64,000 nt of DNA from Paroceanicella profunda (GCF_005887635.2 NZ_CP040818.1:1114001-1178000); one strand, 5' to 3'; positions 17,092-27,994 are shown, counted from the stretch's first letter. Program-made: numbers and translations. The notes: generated from the sequence alone by a model not told the origin.

Positions 17092-17631
17092 TCAGCCCCG
17101 GGACCACCGCGTTCCGGGGTTCTTTTTATGCGCGTCCCGGGCGGAGGGGCCGGCGCGGCGGAACTCCTGCTCCACCACTTCCGTGCCCCAGCCCGTGCCC
17201 GTCTGCGCCCGGGCCAGCGCGAAGCCGTGCCGCTCATAGAGATGGCGGGCCGGGGCCAGGCCCTCGAAGGTGGTCAGCCAGGCGCGGCCCGCGGCGTGGG
17301 TGTCCGCGTGGTGCATGGCCCGGCGCATCAGCTCGCCCCCCAGGCCGGTGCCGCGGCAGCGGTCCGCGGTGATGAACCAGCGCAGATGCGCGCCGCGTTC
17401 GCCCGAATCGGGGTCGTTCAGGTCCAGGATCAGCGAGGCGCCCAGCCCCTCCCCGTCCCGCGCGACGAGCACGAGGTCCGACGGCCCGCGCCGCGCGGCG
17501 AAGCTGGCGAGGCCCAGCGCCACGTTGCATTCGAACACGGTGCCGAAGCCCCAGTCCCGCGCGTAGTAGCGCGCGTGCAGCGCGATGATCGCGCCGAGGT
17601 CGCCCGGAGTGAAATCGGTCCTGATGTCCAT
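17092..17631 (-). CDS. GNAT family N-acetyltransferase
   Basis: 179 residues from the ATG at 17631. The acetyl-CoA site motif is DRCRGTGLGGELMRRAMHHA, followed by WLTTFEGLAPARHLYERHGF, the usual GNAT C-terminal strand-helix. The last residues KKNPGTRWSRG are encoded by the opposite strand of the hppD terminator hairpin. Substrate unknown. The convergent hppD ends 28 bp away. Confidence 0.85.
   Translation of the reverse strand: MDIRTDFTPGDLGAIIALHARYYARDWGFGTVFECNVALGLASFAARRGPSDLVLVARDGEGLGASLILDLNDPDSGERGAHLRWFITADRCRGTGLGGELMRRAMHHADTHAAGRAWLTTFEGLAPARHLYERHGFALARAQTGTGWGTEVVEQEFRRAGPSARDAHKKNPGTRWSRG
17096..17127 (+). terminator. Rho-independent terminator of hppD
   Basis: CCCCGGGA at 17096-17103 pairs with TTCCGGGG at 17112-17119 and is followed by TTCTTTTT. 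It overlaps the end of the convergent GNAT gene. Confidence 0.8.
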
Positions 17632-18242
17632 GCCCGGGGGCTCCTCTGCGGCCTGACCGGAGCAGGATACAGAGCCGGCCGGGCCCTTGGGAAGCCCCCG
17701 CGCTGCACCGGGGCGCCGCGCCACGGCACAGGTTTCGGCCGATATGTGCGGGTTCGCACAGTCAGCCGGGCCGGGCCCGGTGCAGAAAGGCGGTGCGGGT
17801 GGCGCAAGACGAAACCCCGTGCACCGGGCTTGCCGGGGAACGGGGACTGCGGAAGGCGGCCCACCGGATGCGCGGCTGCAGTGTCGGACGATTTCCCTGT
17901 CTCCCCGACACCGCGACCACGTTCGGCCCGGCCCTCCCCGGATGCCGGACCGCGTGTCTTCCGCAGGAGTGGCTCCGGCATATCCCCCCCCTCGACCCGG
18001 GGTCACTCCGCCCCCGCCCCGGCGCCGCCCCCCGGGCGCCGGGGCGACTTTCGGGGCGAATCCTGCAGCGGGAAGCCTGGGCGCTGCCGGTGCAGGGGTA
18101 CGGGCACCACCATGTCGTGCGGCGCCCCGCATCACGGATCATGACGCGGAGGGGCGGGGGCATTCAGGGGCCGTGGCCCGGGCGGCCCTGCCCCGGGGAT
18201 CGACGGCCCGAAGACGGGGCGTCAGGGCTGCGGCGCGCCAGC
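17632..18242. other. Intergenic gap between the GNAT and mutS genes
   Basis: High-G+C sequence with no gene I can support. The short array at 18243-18277 closes it at the mutS end. Confidence 0.5.
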
Positions 18243-18277
18243 CTTCAGACTTCAGACTTCAGACTTCAGACTTCAGG
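18243..18277. repeat. 7-bp tandem repeat overlapping the mutS stop codon
   Basis: CTTCAGA four times, then CTTCAGG, at exact 7-bp steps. On the minus strand the first unit contains the mutS TGA. Because the period is not a multiple of three, extra units would lie downstream of the stop and not alter the protein. Confidence 0.85.
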
Positions 18278-20960
18278 TATCGGGGCCGAGCAGGTCGCGC
18301 AATTCGTAGATGAGGTCGAGCGCGTCCCGGGGCGAGAGCGTGTCCGGCAGCACCTCGCGCAGCCGGGCTTCCACCGCCGAGGGCGCGGCCCTGGCCGGGG
18401 CCGGCGCCGGCGGCCGGACGGAGAACAGCGGCAGGTCGTCGATCAGCGTCGCGGCCCGCGCCCCGCCCGCGCGGTCACCCTCCTCCAGGGTTTCCAGAAC
18501 GTGGCGCGCGCGGTCGATCACCGCGGCCGGCAGCCCGGCCAGCCGGGCCACCTGCACCCCGTAGGAGCGGTCGGCGGCGCCGGGGCGCACCTCGTGCAGG
18601 AAGATCACGTCTCCCTGCCACTCACGCACCGTGACGGCGGCGTTCAGCAGGCCGGAAAGCCGGGCCGTGAGCGTGGTAAGTTCATGATAATGCGTGGCAA
18701 ACAGCGTGCGGCAGCGGTTCGCGTCATGCAGGTGCTCCAGTGTGGCCCAGGCGATGGACAGCCCGTCCCAGGTGGCGGTGCCACGGCCGATCTCGTCGAG
18801 GATCACCAGCGCGCCGGGGCCGGCCTGGTTCAGGATCGCCGCGGTTTCGACCATCTCCACCATGAAGGTGGAGCGGCCGCGGGCCAGGTCGTCCGCCGCG
18901 CCCACGCGCGAGAACAGCTGGGTGACGATGCCTATCGTCGCCGCGCGCGCCGGAACGAAGGCCCCGGCCTGCGCCAGCAGCGCGATGAGCGCGTTCTGGC
19001 GCAGGAAGGTGGATTTGCCGGCCATGTTCGGCCCGGTCACCAGCCAGACCGGCTTCTCGCCCAGCGTCAGGTCGCAGTCATTGGCCACGAAGGGCTTGTC
19101 GCCGGCCCGGCGCAGCGCCTGTTCCACCACCGGGTGGCGGCCGCCCTCGATGCGGAAGGCGCCGCCGGCCTGCATCACCGGGCGCACCCAGTCCTCCGCG
19201 TCGGCCAGATCGGCGAAGCCGCAGGCCAGGTCGATGCCCGCCAGCGCCCGCGCGGCGGCGGCGATGCGGGCCGCGCAGGCGCGCACCCCGGCTGCCAGCC
19301 CCTCGAACAGCTGTCGCTCCAGCTCCAGCGCCCGCCCGCCGGCGTTCAGGATGCGGGTTTCCAGGCCGGAAAGCTCCACCGTGGTGAAGCGCACCTGGTT
19401 CGCCGTGGTCTGCCGGTGGATGAAGGTCTCGGACTGCGGCGGCCTGCGCATCTTCTCCGCGTGGGTGGCGGTGGTCTCGATGAAATAGCCCAGCACGTTG
19501 TTGTGCTTGATCTTCAGCGAGGGGATGCCGGTGGCCTCGGCATAGCCGGCCTGCAGCGAGGCGATCACGCCGCGGCCCTCGTCGCGCAGGCGGCGCACCT
19601 CGTCCAGATCCGCATGGTGGCCGGCGGCGATGAAGCCGCCGTCGCGCGCCAGCAGCGGCGGTTCGGCCACCAGCGCGGCCTCCAGCGGCGCGGTGATGTC
19701 CTCCAGCCCGCTGAGGGCGGCGGCGGCCTCGGCGAGCGCGTCCGGCAGCGCACCGGTGAGCAGGGCGGCGATGCCGGCGCCCTCGGCCAGCCCGTCGCGC
19801 AGGGCGGCGAGGTCGCGCGGGCCACCGCGCTCCAGGCTCAGCCGGGTGAGGGCGCGCTCCATGTCCGGCACGCCGCGCAGCCGGGCGCGCAGGGCGTCGG
19901 CGCGCGGGCGGTTCTCGATGAGATGCGCCACCGCGTCATGGCGGGCGCGGATGGTGTCGAGGTCGGTCGAGGGGCTGGAGAGCCGGGCCTCCAGCAGCCG
20001 CGCGCCGGCGCCGGTCACCGTGCGGTCCACCGCCTGCAGCAGCGCGCCCTCGCGGCCGCCGGACAGGCTGCGGGTGATTTCCAGGTTGCGGCGGGTGGCG
20101 GCGTCGATCTGCATCGTGCCGCCGGCTTCCTCGTGCTGCGGCGGGCGGATCATCGGGAGCTTGCCCTTCTGGGTCACCTCCACGTAATCCACCACCGCGC
20201 CCAGCGCCGCGATCTCCGCCCGGCCGAACCCGCCGAAGGCCTCCAGCGTGGAGACGGCGTAGAGCCCCTTCAGCCGGTGCTCGGCGGACTGGCTGTCGAA
20301 GCTGGCGCCGGCCAGCTCGGTGAGCACGCCGCCGCTCTCCTCCACCATCTCGCGCAACGGCGCATCGGCCCCCTGGGCGCAGAGCAGCTCGCGCGGGGCG
20401 AGCCGGGCCAGCATCGGCCCCAGCAGCGGGCGCGGGCAGGCGGTGGCGGCGAAATCGCCGGTGGAGACGTCGAGCCAGGCCAGCGCCCCCTCGCCGCGGA
20501 TCTCCGCCCAGGCGGCGAGGTAATTGTGCCGCCGCGCGTCCAGCAGCGTGTCCTCGGTGAGGGTGCCGGGGGTGACGAGCCGCACCACGTCGCGCCTGAC
20601 CACGGATTTCGCGCCGCGCTTCTTCGCCTCCGCCGGGTCCTCCATCTGCTCGCAGACCGCGACGCGGAAGCCCTTGCGGATGAGGGTGAGCAGGTAGCCT
20701 TCCGCCGCGTGCACCGGCACGCCGCACATGGGAATGTCGTCTCCGGCGTGCTTGCCGCGTTTGGTGAGGGCGATGTCCAGCGCCGCCGCCGCCGCGCGGG
20801 CGTCGTCGAAGAACATCTCGTAGAAATCGCCCATCCGGTAGAACAGCAGCGCGTCCGGGTACTGGCCCTTCAGGTCCAGGTACTGGGCCATCATCGGGGT
20901 CACGGCGGCGGCCGGGGCGTCAGGTGTGGAGTCGTCCATCGGGTCTGATCCATCTCGCAT
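18273..20960 (-). CDS. mutS: DNA mismatch repair protein MutS
   Basis: 895 residues from the ATG at 20960, chosen because AGGGGGCC precedes it; ATGs at 20978 and 20939 are alternatives. The mismatch-recognition Phe-x-Glu is in [11 protein letters not shown] near the N-terminus. After the lever and clamp regions comes the ATPase: Walker [10 protein letters not shown] near residue 640, Walker [12 protein letters not shown], and FATHYHEL. The C-terminus [11 protein letters not shown] is the usual dimer or tetramer tail. Length is normal. mutL is not in the window. Confidence 0.97.
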   Translation of the reverse strand: MRDGSDPMDDSTPDAPAAAVTPMMAQYLDLKGQYPDALLFYRMGDFYEMFFDDARAAAAALDIALTKRGKHAGDDIPMCGVPVHAAEGYLLTLIRKGFRVAVCEQMEDPAEAKKRGAKSVVRRDVVRLVTPGTLTEDTLLDARRHNYLAAWAEIRGEGALAWLDVSTGDFAATACPRPLLGPMLARLAPRELLCAQGADAPLREMVEESGGVLTELAGASFDSQSAEHRLKGLYAVSTLEAFGGFGRAEIAALGAVVDYVEVTQKGKLPMIRPPQHEEAGGTMQIDAATRRNLEITRSLSGGREGALLQAVDRTVTGAGARLLEARLSSPSTDLDTIRARHDAVAHLIENRPRADALRARLRGVPDMERALTRLSLERGGPRDLAALRDGLAEGAGIAALLTGALPDALAEAAAALSGLEDITAPLEAALVAEPPLLARDGGFIAAGHHADLDEVRRLRDEGRGVIASLQAGYAEATGIPSLKIKHNNVLGYFIETTATHAEKMRRPPQSETFIHRQTTANQVRFTTVELSGLETRILNAGGRALELERQLFEGLAAGVRACAARIAAAARALAGIDLACGFADLADAEDWVRPVMQAGGAFRIEGGRHPVVEQALRRAGDKPFVANDCDLTLGEKPVWLVTGPNMAGKSTFLRQNALIALLAQAGAFVPARAATIGIVTQLFSRVGAADDLARGRSTFMVEMVETAAILNQAGPGALVILDEIGRGTATWDGLSIAWATLEHLHDANRCRTLFATHYHELTTLTARLSGLLNAAVTVREWQGDVIFLHEVRPGAADRSYGVQVARLAGLPAAVIDRARHVLETLEEGDRAGGARAATLIDDLPLFSVRPPAPAPARAAPSAVEARLREVLPDTLSPRDALDLIYELRDLLGPDT

Positions 20961-21032
20961 CGGCCCCCTGCCTAGCATGGCCGCCGGCGGGGTGGAATGC
21001 CTTGTCAGGGCAAGCGCGGTGGGGTAGAAGTT

Positions 21033-21049
21033 TTTAGAACCATTCTAAG
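21033..21049 (+). promoter_or_regulatory. Irr box (iron control element) upstream of mbfA
   Basis: TTTAGAACCATTCTAAG matches the alphaproteobacterial ICE consensus TTTAGAAYNRTTCTAAA at all fixed positions but the last. It ends just before the AAGGAGC ribosome site and 11 bp before the ATG, so a bound regulator would block transcription. Confidence 0.8.
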
Positions 21050-21060
21050 AAGGAGCCGTC

Positions 21061-22035
21061 ATGTTCAACGCCCTCGCCGGCCGTCGGCATTTCCGCGACC
21101 TCAGTGAGGCCGAGGTGCTGGCGCTCGCCATTTCCTCGGAGGAGGATGACGCCCGCATCTATGCCACCTATGCCCACGAGCTGCGCGCCGACTACCCCCA
21201 GACCGCCGCCGCCTTCGACGAGATGGCGCAGGAGGAGGACGGCCACCGCCGCCGGCTGATCGACCTGTGGCAGGCCCGGTTCAGCGGGCCGATCCCGCTG
21301 ATCCGGCGTGAGCACGTGGCGGGCTACTACACCCGCCGGCCGGTGTGGCTGGTCAACAACCTCGGGCTGGAGACCATCCGCAGCGAGGCGGAGCGGATGG
21401 AGGCCCGGGCGCGGGACTTCTACATCGCCGCCGCCCAGCACTCCTCGGACCCCGAAACCCGCCGCCTGCTGGGCGATCTCGCCGCCGCGGAGGTCCGCCA
21501 CGAGGAGAAGGCCCGCGCCGCCGCCGAGCGCCTGGAGGGGCCGGAGGGCGCCGCGGAACTGGGCGCGGAGCGCCGGCAGTTCGTGCTCACCTGGGTGCAG
21601 CCGGGGCTGGCGGGGCTGATGGACGGGTCGGTCTCCACCCTCGCGCCGATCTTCGCCACCGCCTTCGCCACGCAGGACAGCGGGACGACGTTTCTCGTCG
21701 GGCTGGCCGCCTCGGTGGGCGCCGGCATCTCCATGGGCTTCACGGAAGCGGCCCATGACGACGGGGTGATCTCGGGCCGCGGGGCGCCGTGGAAACGCGG
21801 CGTGGCCTCCGGCGTGATGACGGCACTCGGCGGGCTGGGGCACGCGCTGCCCTACCTGCTGCCGCAGTTCTGGGTGGCGACGGGGATCGCCTTCGCCGTG
21901 GTGTTCGTGGAGCTCTGGGCCATCGCCTGGATCCAGAACCGCTACATGGACACCCCCTACCTGCGCGCCATCTTCCAGGTGGTGCTGGGCGGCGCGCTGG
22001 TGCTGGGCGCCGGCATCCTGATCGGCGGCGGCTGA
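21061..22035 (+). CDS. mbfA: Membrane-bound ferritin-like iron exporter MbfA
   Basis: 324 residues in two parts. Residues 1 to about 170 form a ferritin/rubrerythrin-like diiron domain with Glu/His clusters (ISSEEDDARIY, EMAQEEDGHRRR, AAEVRHEEKA). Residues from about 180 form a VIT1-type membrane domain with several helices (FVLTWVQPGLAGLMDGSVSTLAPIFATAFAT, then helices to the C-terminus). This fusion exports iron and protects against iron and peroxide stress. The Irr box and a strong AAGGAGC site precede the ATG. The gene is divergent from mutS. Confidence 0.92.
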   Translation: MFNALAGRRHFRDLSEAEVLALAISSEEDDARIYATYAHELRADYPQTAAAFDEMAQEEDGHRRRLIDLWQARFSGPIPLIRREHVAGYYTRRPVWLVNNLGLETIRSEAERMEARARDFYIAAAQHSSDPETRRLLGDLAAAEVRHEEKARAAAERLEGPEGAAELGAERRQFVLTWVQPGLAGLMDGSVSTLAPIFATAFATQDSGTTFLVGLAASVGAGISMGFTEAAHDDGVISGRGAPWKRGVASGVMTALGGLGHALPYLLPQFWVATGIAFAVVFVELWAIAWIQNRYMDTPYLRAIFQVVLGGALVLGAGILIGGG

Positions 22036-22607
22036 CGCGCCGGAGGAGCACCCCGCCGGGACGCCCCGGCGCGCGCGCCCGCCCCCATGCCGGGGCGAGG
22101 CGCGCCAAGCCCCCCGGCGGCCATCGCACCGCCCGTGGAGAAGTGCTGCAGGCGCGCATCCCCCGTGGGGCTTCAGACATCCGCGTCATCCTTCATCCGT
22201 GATCCGTCAGCGGCCTCCGTTATCCGCCATCCCTCACCCGTCCGGCAGCGGCCGTAAGATCCCCGGCATCAGACGGCACGGGCCACAGTCCGGGGGGGCC
22301 GGGCACGCGCCGCATCTGTCAGCCGGCCGCGCCGCAGCGGAAGCCGACGGGGCCGGGGGGCTCCCGTCCTGCGTCTCCGCGCGCCCCTTTCGGGCCGGGC
22401 GGTTCCCGGCCTTCGGGCCCGGCCGCGCGGGCCGGCCCGCGTGGCGGCGCCGGCGGAGGGCGTTGCCGCGGGCCTGCGGCGCAGGCGCGGCTGCGGCGTC
22501 GCCGCATCAGCTCCGGCCCCTGCGTGGCGGAGACTGGACCTGACGCCGCCCAACCTGTAGATTGCAGTCTCAAGTCGGCGCGACAGACGCCTGCACATGA
22601 GGCACAC
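22036..22607. other. 572-bp intergenic gap, mostly featureless
   Basis: High-G+C sequence between mbfA and the aminotransferase gene. Near 22170-22240 short CATCC-type words recur loosely. No gene, hairpin with a T-run or convincing promoter is seen. Confidence 0.45.
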
Positions 22608-23786
22608 ATGCAGTTTCCCGAGCGGTATTCCAGCCTGCCGGAATACGCCTTTCCGCGGTTGCGCGCCCTTCTCGACGGCGTGGAACCGGGCAGAGAGCCC
22701 ATCGCCATGTCATTGGGGGAACCCAAGCACCCCGCCCCGCCGTTCCTCGGCGAGGTGCTGGCCGCGCATGTCCACGAGTACAGCGTCTACCCGCCCAACG
22801 ACGGCCATCCGGAGCTGCTGGAGGCGATTTCCGCCTGGCTGGCCCGGCGCTACGGCGTGGCGGTGGACGCGGAGCGCGAGATCATGCCGCTGAACGGCAC
22901 GCGCGAGGGGCTGTTCGCCGCCTGCCTCGCGCTGAGCCCGGAGCGCAAGACCGGCGCGCGGCCGGTGGTGCTGCTGCCGAACCCGTTCTACCAGTGCTAC
23001 GCGGTGGCCGCGATCACCGCCGGGGCGGAGCCGGTCTACGTGCCGGCCACGGCCGAAACCGGCTTCCTGCCGGATTTCGCCGCCGTGCCGGCCGAGCTGC
23101 TCGCCCGCACCACCGTGGTCTACATGTGCTCGCCGGCCAATCCGCAGGGCGCGGTGGCCGACGCGGCCTACTGGCAGCGGCTGGCGGACCTGGCGGAAAC
23201 CCATGATTTCCGCGTCTTCGCCGACGAATGCTATTCCGAGATCTGGCGCACGGCCCCGCCGCCGGGCGCCCTGCAGGCCGATGCGGCGCGCGAACGCATC
23301 CTGGCCTTCCACTCGCTCTCAAAGCGCTCCAGCCTGCCCGGCCTGCGCTCCGGCTTCGTGACCGGCGGGCCGCGCAGCATCGCCGCCCTGCGGCAGCTGC
23401 GCGCCTACGTGGGCGCCCCGCTGCCCCTGCCCGCCCAGCGTGCCGCCGCGGCCTGCTGGCGCGACGAGGCGCATGTGGAGGCGAGCCGCGCGCTCTACCA
23501 GCGCAAGTTCGCGCTGGCGGACGACATCCTCGGCAACCTGCCCGGATACCACGCCCCGGAGGGCGGGTTCTTCCTCTGGGTGGGGGTGGAGGACGACGTG
23601 GCCGCCACGCGCCGCCTGTGGCGCGAGGCCGGGGTGAAGGTGCTGCCGGGCTCCTACCTCTCGCGCGAGAGCGATGCGCGGCTGGGTGGCGGAAACCCGG
23701 GGGCGGGCTACATCCGCGTCGCCCTCGTCGCGCAGGAAGCGGAGGTCGCGCGCGGCCTCACGGCGCTGCGCGACACGTTGAGATGA
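22608..23786 (+). CDS. Class I/II PLP-dependent aminotransferase (DapC-like)
   Basis: 392 residues from the ATG at 22608. PLP-enzyme signatures: LNGTREGLFAA, NPFYQCY, CSPANPQGAV, the Asp in VFADECYSEI, the Schiff-base Lys in HSLSKRSSLPGLRSGF, and the substrate Arg in GYIRVAL. The overall pattern resembles the N-succinyldiaminopimelate aminotransferase branch (lysine and cell-wall synthesis), but an aspartate or aromatic aminotransferase is possible. It is 39 bp upstream of ftsK and probably cotranscribed. Confidence 0.88.
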   Translation: MQFPERYSSLPEYAFPRLRALLDGVEPGREPIAMSLGEPKHPAPPFLGEVLAAHVHEYSVYPPNDGHPELLEAISAWLARRYGVAVDAEREIMPLNGTREGLFAACLALSPERKTGARPVVLLPNPFYQCYAVAAITAGAEPVYVPATAETGFLPDFAAVPAELLARTTVVYMCSPANPQGAVADAAYWQRLADLAETHDFRVFADECYSEIWRTAPPPGALQADAARERILAFHSLSKRSSLPGLRSGFVTGGPRSIAALRQLRAYVGAPLPLPAQRAAAACWRDEAHVEASRALYQRKFALADDILGNLPGYHAPEGGFFLWVGVEDDVAATRRLWREAGVKVLPGSYLSRESDARLGGGNPGAGYIRVALVAQEAEVARGLTALRDTLR

Positions 23787-23825
23787 GACGAACGGCAGAA
23801 CACCGCGGCGGGAAAGGAACGAGGC

Positions 23826-26800
23826 ATGAGCATGGCGGCCCCCCGGTCTGAAAAACTGGTCGACGACGAAACCCGCGAGATGCTGCGCAAGCGCGGCACC
23901 GAACTGCTGGGCGTGGCGCTCTTCGCGCTCGGCGTCGCCTTCGTGGCGGTGCTCGCGACCTATTCGCCGGACGACCCCTCGCCCTTCAACGCCACCGGCG
24001 AGGCGCCGCACAACATGCTCGGCAGCCTCGGCGCGAACATCGCCGGCGCGCTGGTCTTCGCGCTCGGCTGGGCGGCCTGGGGCATTCCGGCCATGCTGGT
24101 CACCTGGGGCGCGCGGCTGGTGATCCACCGCGGCGAGGAGCGCGTGCTCACCCGCTGCGTGATCGGGCTGATCGCCATCCTCGCCGGCTCCGCCTTCCTC
24201 GCCGCGCATGTGCCGCTGGAGAGCTGGGAACACCGCTTCGGCCTCGGCGGGCGCATCGGCGACAGCCTGCTGCTCAACGTGCTCGCGCTGGTGCCGGCGG
24301 AAACCGGCACCGGGCTGAAGCTCGCCACGCTGGCGATGGCGCCGGCCGTGGTGGCGATCAGCGCCCTCGGCCTCGGCATGAACTGGGCGGAATTCCGCGC
24401 CCTTGCCGGGCTCTGCGGCTCCGGGATCCTGGCGATCCTGTCGCTGTTCGCCCGGGCGCTGGCCGGCCTCGGGGTGAAGGCCCTGTCGGGCACCGCCGCG
24501 GCGGGTGCACGCCAGAAAGGCAAGCTGCAGGATCGGGTTGCCGCCCGGGCCCGGGCCCGTGACGCCGCGCGCACCGAAGCCCGGGAGGAGGCCGCCATCC
24601 TGCGCGCCTCCGCCCCCGCCCCGCGCAACGACGTGGCCGACAACCGGGACGACGACCGCCTGATGGCGCGGATCTCCGCCGCCGTGCAGGCCCGCAACCG
24701 CCGCGAGCCGCCGCTCACCGAGCCGCTTCCCGGGGAGGAGGGGGACGCGCCGCCCGCCCCCGTCTACGAGGACCCGAGGGACCGCGCCGTGGCTGCCGCC
24801 GTGGCCGCCCGCCGGGCCGCCGCGGCGCGCAGCGGCCCGGCCACGCGCGGCGCGGAGGAGCCGCCGCTGCGCGCCCCCGCGCCGGCGTTCGACGACGAGG
24901 AGGACGACGCGCCCCTGCAGGTCGAGCGCCCCGACCGCCCCGAGCGCGCAGAGCGCACCGAGCGCCGCATCCCCACCCTGCGGGGCCGGGTGTTCGAGGA
25001 TGACGAGGACGAGACGGCGGAGGACGAGGCCCCCCTGCCCCGCCTCGACGTCGACGCCGATGCCGCGGAGAGGGACCGGGCCGCCCTGCGCGCCACCCTC
25101 GCCCTCGCCCGCTCCCGCGCGGAACCGGTGGCCGCGGCCCCCGTCCCGGCCGAGGACTGGTCTCCCGCACCCGGCTGGGACGACGCGGAGGACGAGGACG
25201 CCGCCCCGGGCCCGCGCCTCTCCGCCCGCCCCGCCGCGCGGGACGAGGCGGAGGAGGAGAGCGTGCCGCTCACCCGCCGCATCGTGAAGAACGAGCCGAT
25301 GGGCATCGACCTCGCCCTGCCCGAGGACGACGAGGACGACGACGGCCCGCTGATGCCCCGCTCCGCCTTCGACCCGCAGGAGCAGGACGCGGCGGATGAC
25401 CGCCTGCACGCCGAGCCCCCTGCCCGCCCGGTGCCGCACAAGCCCCAGGCGGTGCCCGGCCAGGCTCGCCCGGAAACCGCCCCGCGCCTTGCGGTGGACG
25501 AGGAGGACGACGCCGAGCCGCCCTATGACGCGCCGCCGCTGGGCCTGCTCTCCAACCCCGAGCACATCATGCGCCTGCAGCTCTCCGACGAGGCGCTGGA
25601 GCAGAACGCCCGCATGCTGGAGAACGTGCTGGACGATTACGGCATCCGCGGCGAGATCGTCTCCGTGCGCCCGGGCCCGGTGGTGACCATGTACGAGCTG
25701 GAGCCGGCGCCGGGCCTGAAGGCCAGCCGCGTGATCGGCCTCGCCGATGACATCGCCCGCTCCATGTCCGCGCTGGCCGCCCGCGTCTCCACCGTGCCGG
25801 GCCGCTCGGTGATCGGCATCGAGCTGCCGAACGACGAGCGCGAGAAGGTGCTGCTGCGCGAGATCCTGGCCGACAAGGTGTTCGGAGAGAGCACCCATCG
25901 CCTGCCCCTCGCCCTGGGCAAGGACATCGGCGGCGAGCCGATCGTGGCCAACCTCGCCCGCATGCCCCACCTGCTGATCGCCGGCACCACCGGCTCGGGC
26001 AAGTCGGTTGCCATCAACACCATGATCCTGTCGCTCCTGTACCGGCTCTCGCCGAAGGAGTGCCGCCTGATCATGATCGACCCCAAGATGCTCGAGCTCT
26101 CGGTCTACGACGGCATCCCGCACCTGCTCTCGCCCGTCGTCACCGACCCGAAGAAGGCCGTGGTGGCGCTGAAATGGGTCGTGGCGGAGATGGAGGAGCG
26201 CTACCGCAAGATGTCGAAGATGGGCGTGCGCAACATCGAGGGCTACAACGCCCGGGTGGCGGACGCGCTGGCGCGTGGCGAGGCCTTCTCCCGCGTGGTG
26301 CAGACCGGCTTCGACGACGACACCGGCGAGGCGATCTACGAGAACGAGGAGTTCGAGCCCGAGGCGATGCCCTTCATCGTGGTCATCGTGGACGAGATGG
26401 CCGACCTGATGATGGTGGCGGGCAAGGAGATCGAGGCCTGCATCCAGCGCCTCGCCCAGATGGCGCGCGCTTCCGGCATCCACCTGATCATGGCGACGCA
26501 GCGGCCCTCGGTGGACGTGATCACCGGCACGATCAAGGCGAACTTCCCCACCCGGATCTCCTTCCAGGTGACCTCGAAGATCGACAGCCGCACCATCCTG
26601 GGCGAGCAGGGCGCCGAGCAGCTTCTGGGCATGGGCGACATGCTCTACATGGCCGGCGGCGGGCGCATCAGCCGCGTGCACGGGCCGTTCTGCTCCGACG
26701 AGGAGGTGGAGGCGGTGGTGAACCACCTGAAGTCCATCGGCGCGCCGGACTACATCTCCGGCGTGGTCGAAGGGCCGGACGAGGGCACGGAGAGCAACAT

Positions 26801-27029
26801 CGACGCGGTGCTCGGCCTCGGCGGCAACACCAGCTCGGAAGACGCGCTCTACGACCAGGCGGTGGCCATCGTGGCGCGGGACCGCAAGTGCTCCACCTCC
26901 TACATCCAGCGCAAGCTGGGCATCGGCTACAACAAGGCCGCGCGCCTGGTGGAGCAGATGGAGGACGAGGGCGTGGTGAGCGGCGCGAACCAGGTCGGCA
27001 AGCGCGACGTGCTCATCGCCGAACGCTGA
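23826..27029 (+). CDS. ftsK: DNA translocase FtsK
   Basis: 1067 residues. The N-terminus has four membrane helices (about residues 25-205) that anchor it at the septum. An unusually acidic, Ala/Arg-rich linker runs to about residue 560. The motor follows with Walker A GTTGSGKS near 720 and Walker [15 protein letters not shown] near 849, then [21 protein letters not shown]. The C-terminal gamma winged helix ([27 protein letters not shown]) reads chromosome polarity sequences. It pumps DNA and activates dimer resolution at division. The start follows GGGAAAGGAACGAGGC. Confidence 0.97.
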   Translation: MSMAAPRSEKLVDDETREMLRKRGTELLGVALFALGVAFVAVLATYSPDDPSPFNATGEAPHNMLGSLGANIAGALVFALGWAAWGIPAMLVTWGARLVIHRGEERVLTRCVIGLIAILAGSAFLAAHVPLESWEHRFGLGGRIGDSLLLNVLALVPAETGTGLKLATLAMAPAVVAISALGLGMNWAEFRALAGLCGSGILAILSLFARALAGLGVKALSGTAAAGARQKGKLQDRVAARARARDAARTEAREEAAILRASAPAPRNDVADNRDDDRLMARISAAVQARNRREPPLTEPLPGEEGDAPPAPVYEDPRDRAVAAAVAARRAAAARSGPATRGAEEPPLRAPAPAFDDEEDDAPLQVERPDRPERAERTERRIPTLRGRVFEDDEDETAEDEAPLPRLDVDADAAERDRAALRATLALARSRAEPVAAAPVPAEDWSPAPGWDDAEDEDAAPGPRLSARPAARDEAEEESVPLTRRIVKNEPMGIDLALPEDDEDDDGPLMPRSAFDPQEQDAADDRLHAEPPARPVPHKPQAVPGQARPETAPRLAVDEEDDAEPPYDAPPLGLLSNPEHIMRLQLSDEALEQNARMLENVLDDYGIRGEIVSVRPGPVVTMYELEPAPGLKASRVIGLADDIARSMSALAARVSTVPGRSVIGIELPNDEREKVLLREILADKVFGESTHRLPLALGKDIGGEPIVANLARMPHLLIAGTTGSGKSVAINTMILSLLYRLSPKECRLIMIDPKMLELSVYDGIPHLLSPVVTDPKKAVVALKWVVAEMEERYRKMSKMGVRNIEGYNARVADALARGEAFSRVVQTGFDDDTGEAIYENEEFEPEAMPFIVVIVDEMADLMMVAGKEIEACIQRLAQMARASGIHLIMATQRPSVDVITGTIKANFPTRISFQVTSKIDSRTILGEQGAEQLLGMGDMLYMAGGGRISRVHGPFCSDEEVEAVVNHLKSIGAPDYISGVVEGPDEGTESNIDAVLGLGGNTSSEDALYDQAVAIVARDRKCSTSYIQRKLGIGYNKAARLVEQMEDEGVVSGANQVGKRDVLIAER

Positions 27030-27170
27030 AACCTGCGGGTGGCCGGCCCTCCGGCCACCCGCACACCCGGCCCGGCAAAGAGGCAGCCCCACCGGCGCCG
27101 GCGCCGCACGCCTCCCCTCCCCTTCCGCCACCCCCGGAACCGCCCGGCCCCCCTGCAGCAGTCCGGCCAA

Positions 27171-27530
27171 GCCGCAGGCACCTGAGCCCGCGCCGCCTCC
27201 TCGCGAGCCCGGTCCCACGGCCTCCCAACCGCGATCCGTTCCACCCCGCTTCCTCACCAGGGCGCGGCCGTGCCGCAGGCGGCTGTAGCCCGCCCGAAAA
27301 CAGTCCCTCCATGCGAGCGCCGGGCCCCGACCACCCAACCACAGATCCGACCCGACCCCGGGCCCGATCCCGCACCCCGGTGCGGCCGTGCCGCAGGCAC
27401 CTGAAACCCGGCCGCCCGCCTGACATCGGTCCCCCGCGCGGGCGCCGGACCCCGGCCTCCCGACGCGGGTCCGAACCGTCCCGCCCCCGTTTCGATCCGG
27501 CGCCAGGGTACGGCCATGCCGCAGGCACCC
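27171..27530. repeat. Degenerate ~100-128-bp repeat downstream of ftsK
   Basis: GCCGCAGGC with similar flanks (CGGCCRTGCCGCAGGCACC) recurs at 27171, 27272, 27390 and 27518, intervals 101, 118 and 128 bp. It fills much of the gap between the convergent ftsK and rfbD genes. No gene is supported here on either strand. Confidence 0.5.
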
Positions 27531-27549
27531 GGGCCCGGGCGCCCAGCCC

Positions 27550-27681
27550 GGGCCGCGCCCGACCCTCCCGGCGGGAGGGCGCCCTGGCGATGGCGCTCGC
27601 CGCTCAGCCGTCGTCCGGGGCTTCGGGATAAAGCGCCTGCCACAAGCGTGGCCCGCGCCCACCCAGGGTCAGGCGCGGCCC
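27550..27681 (+). repeat. 132-bp terminal-inverted-repeat element, copy B
   Basis: Ends GGGCCGCGCCCGACCCT (27550-27566) and AGGGTCAGGCGCGGCCC (27665-27681), inverted repeats with one mismatch. Exactly as long as copy A, with the same internal palindrome and GCTTCGGGATAA core. Lies between the convergent ftsK and rfbD genes. Confidence 0.8.
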
Positions 27682-27739
27682 TGCCCCGGCGTTGCGCGCG
27701 GCATTCGGGGCTTCGGCGGCGGTGGGCGCACGGAGTGAC

Positions 27740-27811
27740 GACAGGCGAAGCGACAGGCGAAGCGACAGGCGAAGCGACAGGCGAAGCGACAGGCGAAGCG
27801 ACAGGCGAAGC
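27740..27811. repeat. Six perfect 12-bp tandem repeats
   Basis: GACAGGCGAAGC repeated six times without a mismatch, in the ftsK-rfbD gap. Since 12 is a multiple of three, open frames on both strands read through it as tetrapeptide repeats, but nothing else supports a gene. Confidence 0.9.
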
Positions 27812-27994
27812 GCCGACCTCGGAGGGGGCAAGCCCCCGCCTCGGCCGGCGCCGCGCTTGCGCGCGCCAGCGGCACCGGCAGCGCGGGGGCTGAGGCACGG
27901 CGCTTCGGGTGGGAATCGGCCTGCGGAGCCTCCGCGCGAAAGGGAACTTCGACGCCCGGAGTGTCGCGCAAGCTGGAGGGCGCACGCCGGGGGT

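Noticed and set aside
17793..20948. A 1051-codon plus-strand open frame over mutS
   Set aside because: Antisense shadow of mutS with shadow-type composition.
23319..27662. A 1447-codon minus-strand open frame covering the aminotransferase end and ftsK
   Set aside because: It is antisense to ftsK, whose protein is recognisable along its whole length. Its product is His/Gly/Arg/Ala-rich with no motif. Such antisense frames are expected where third codon positions are almost always G or C.
27740..27811. CRISPR-like array
   Set aside because: The units are 12 bp with no spacers between them; no cas gene is in the window.
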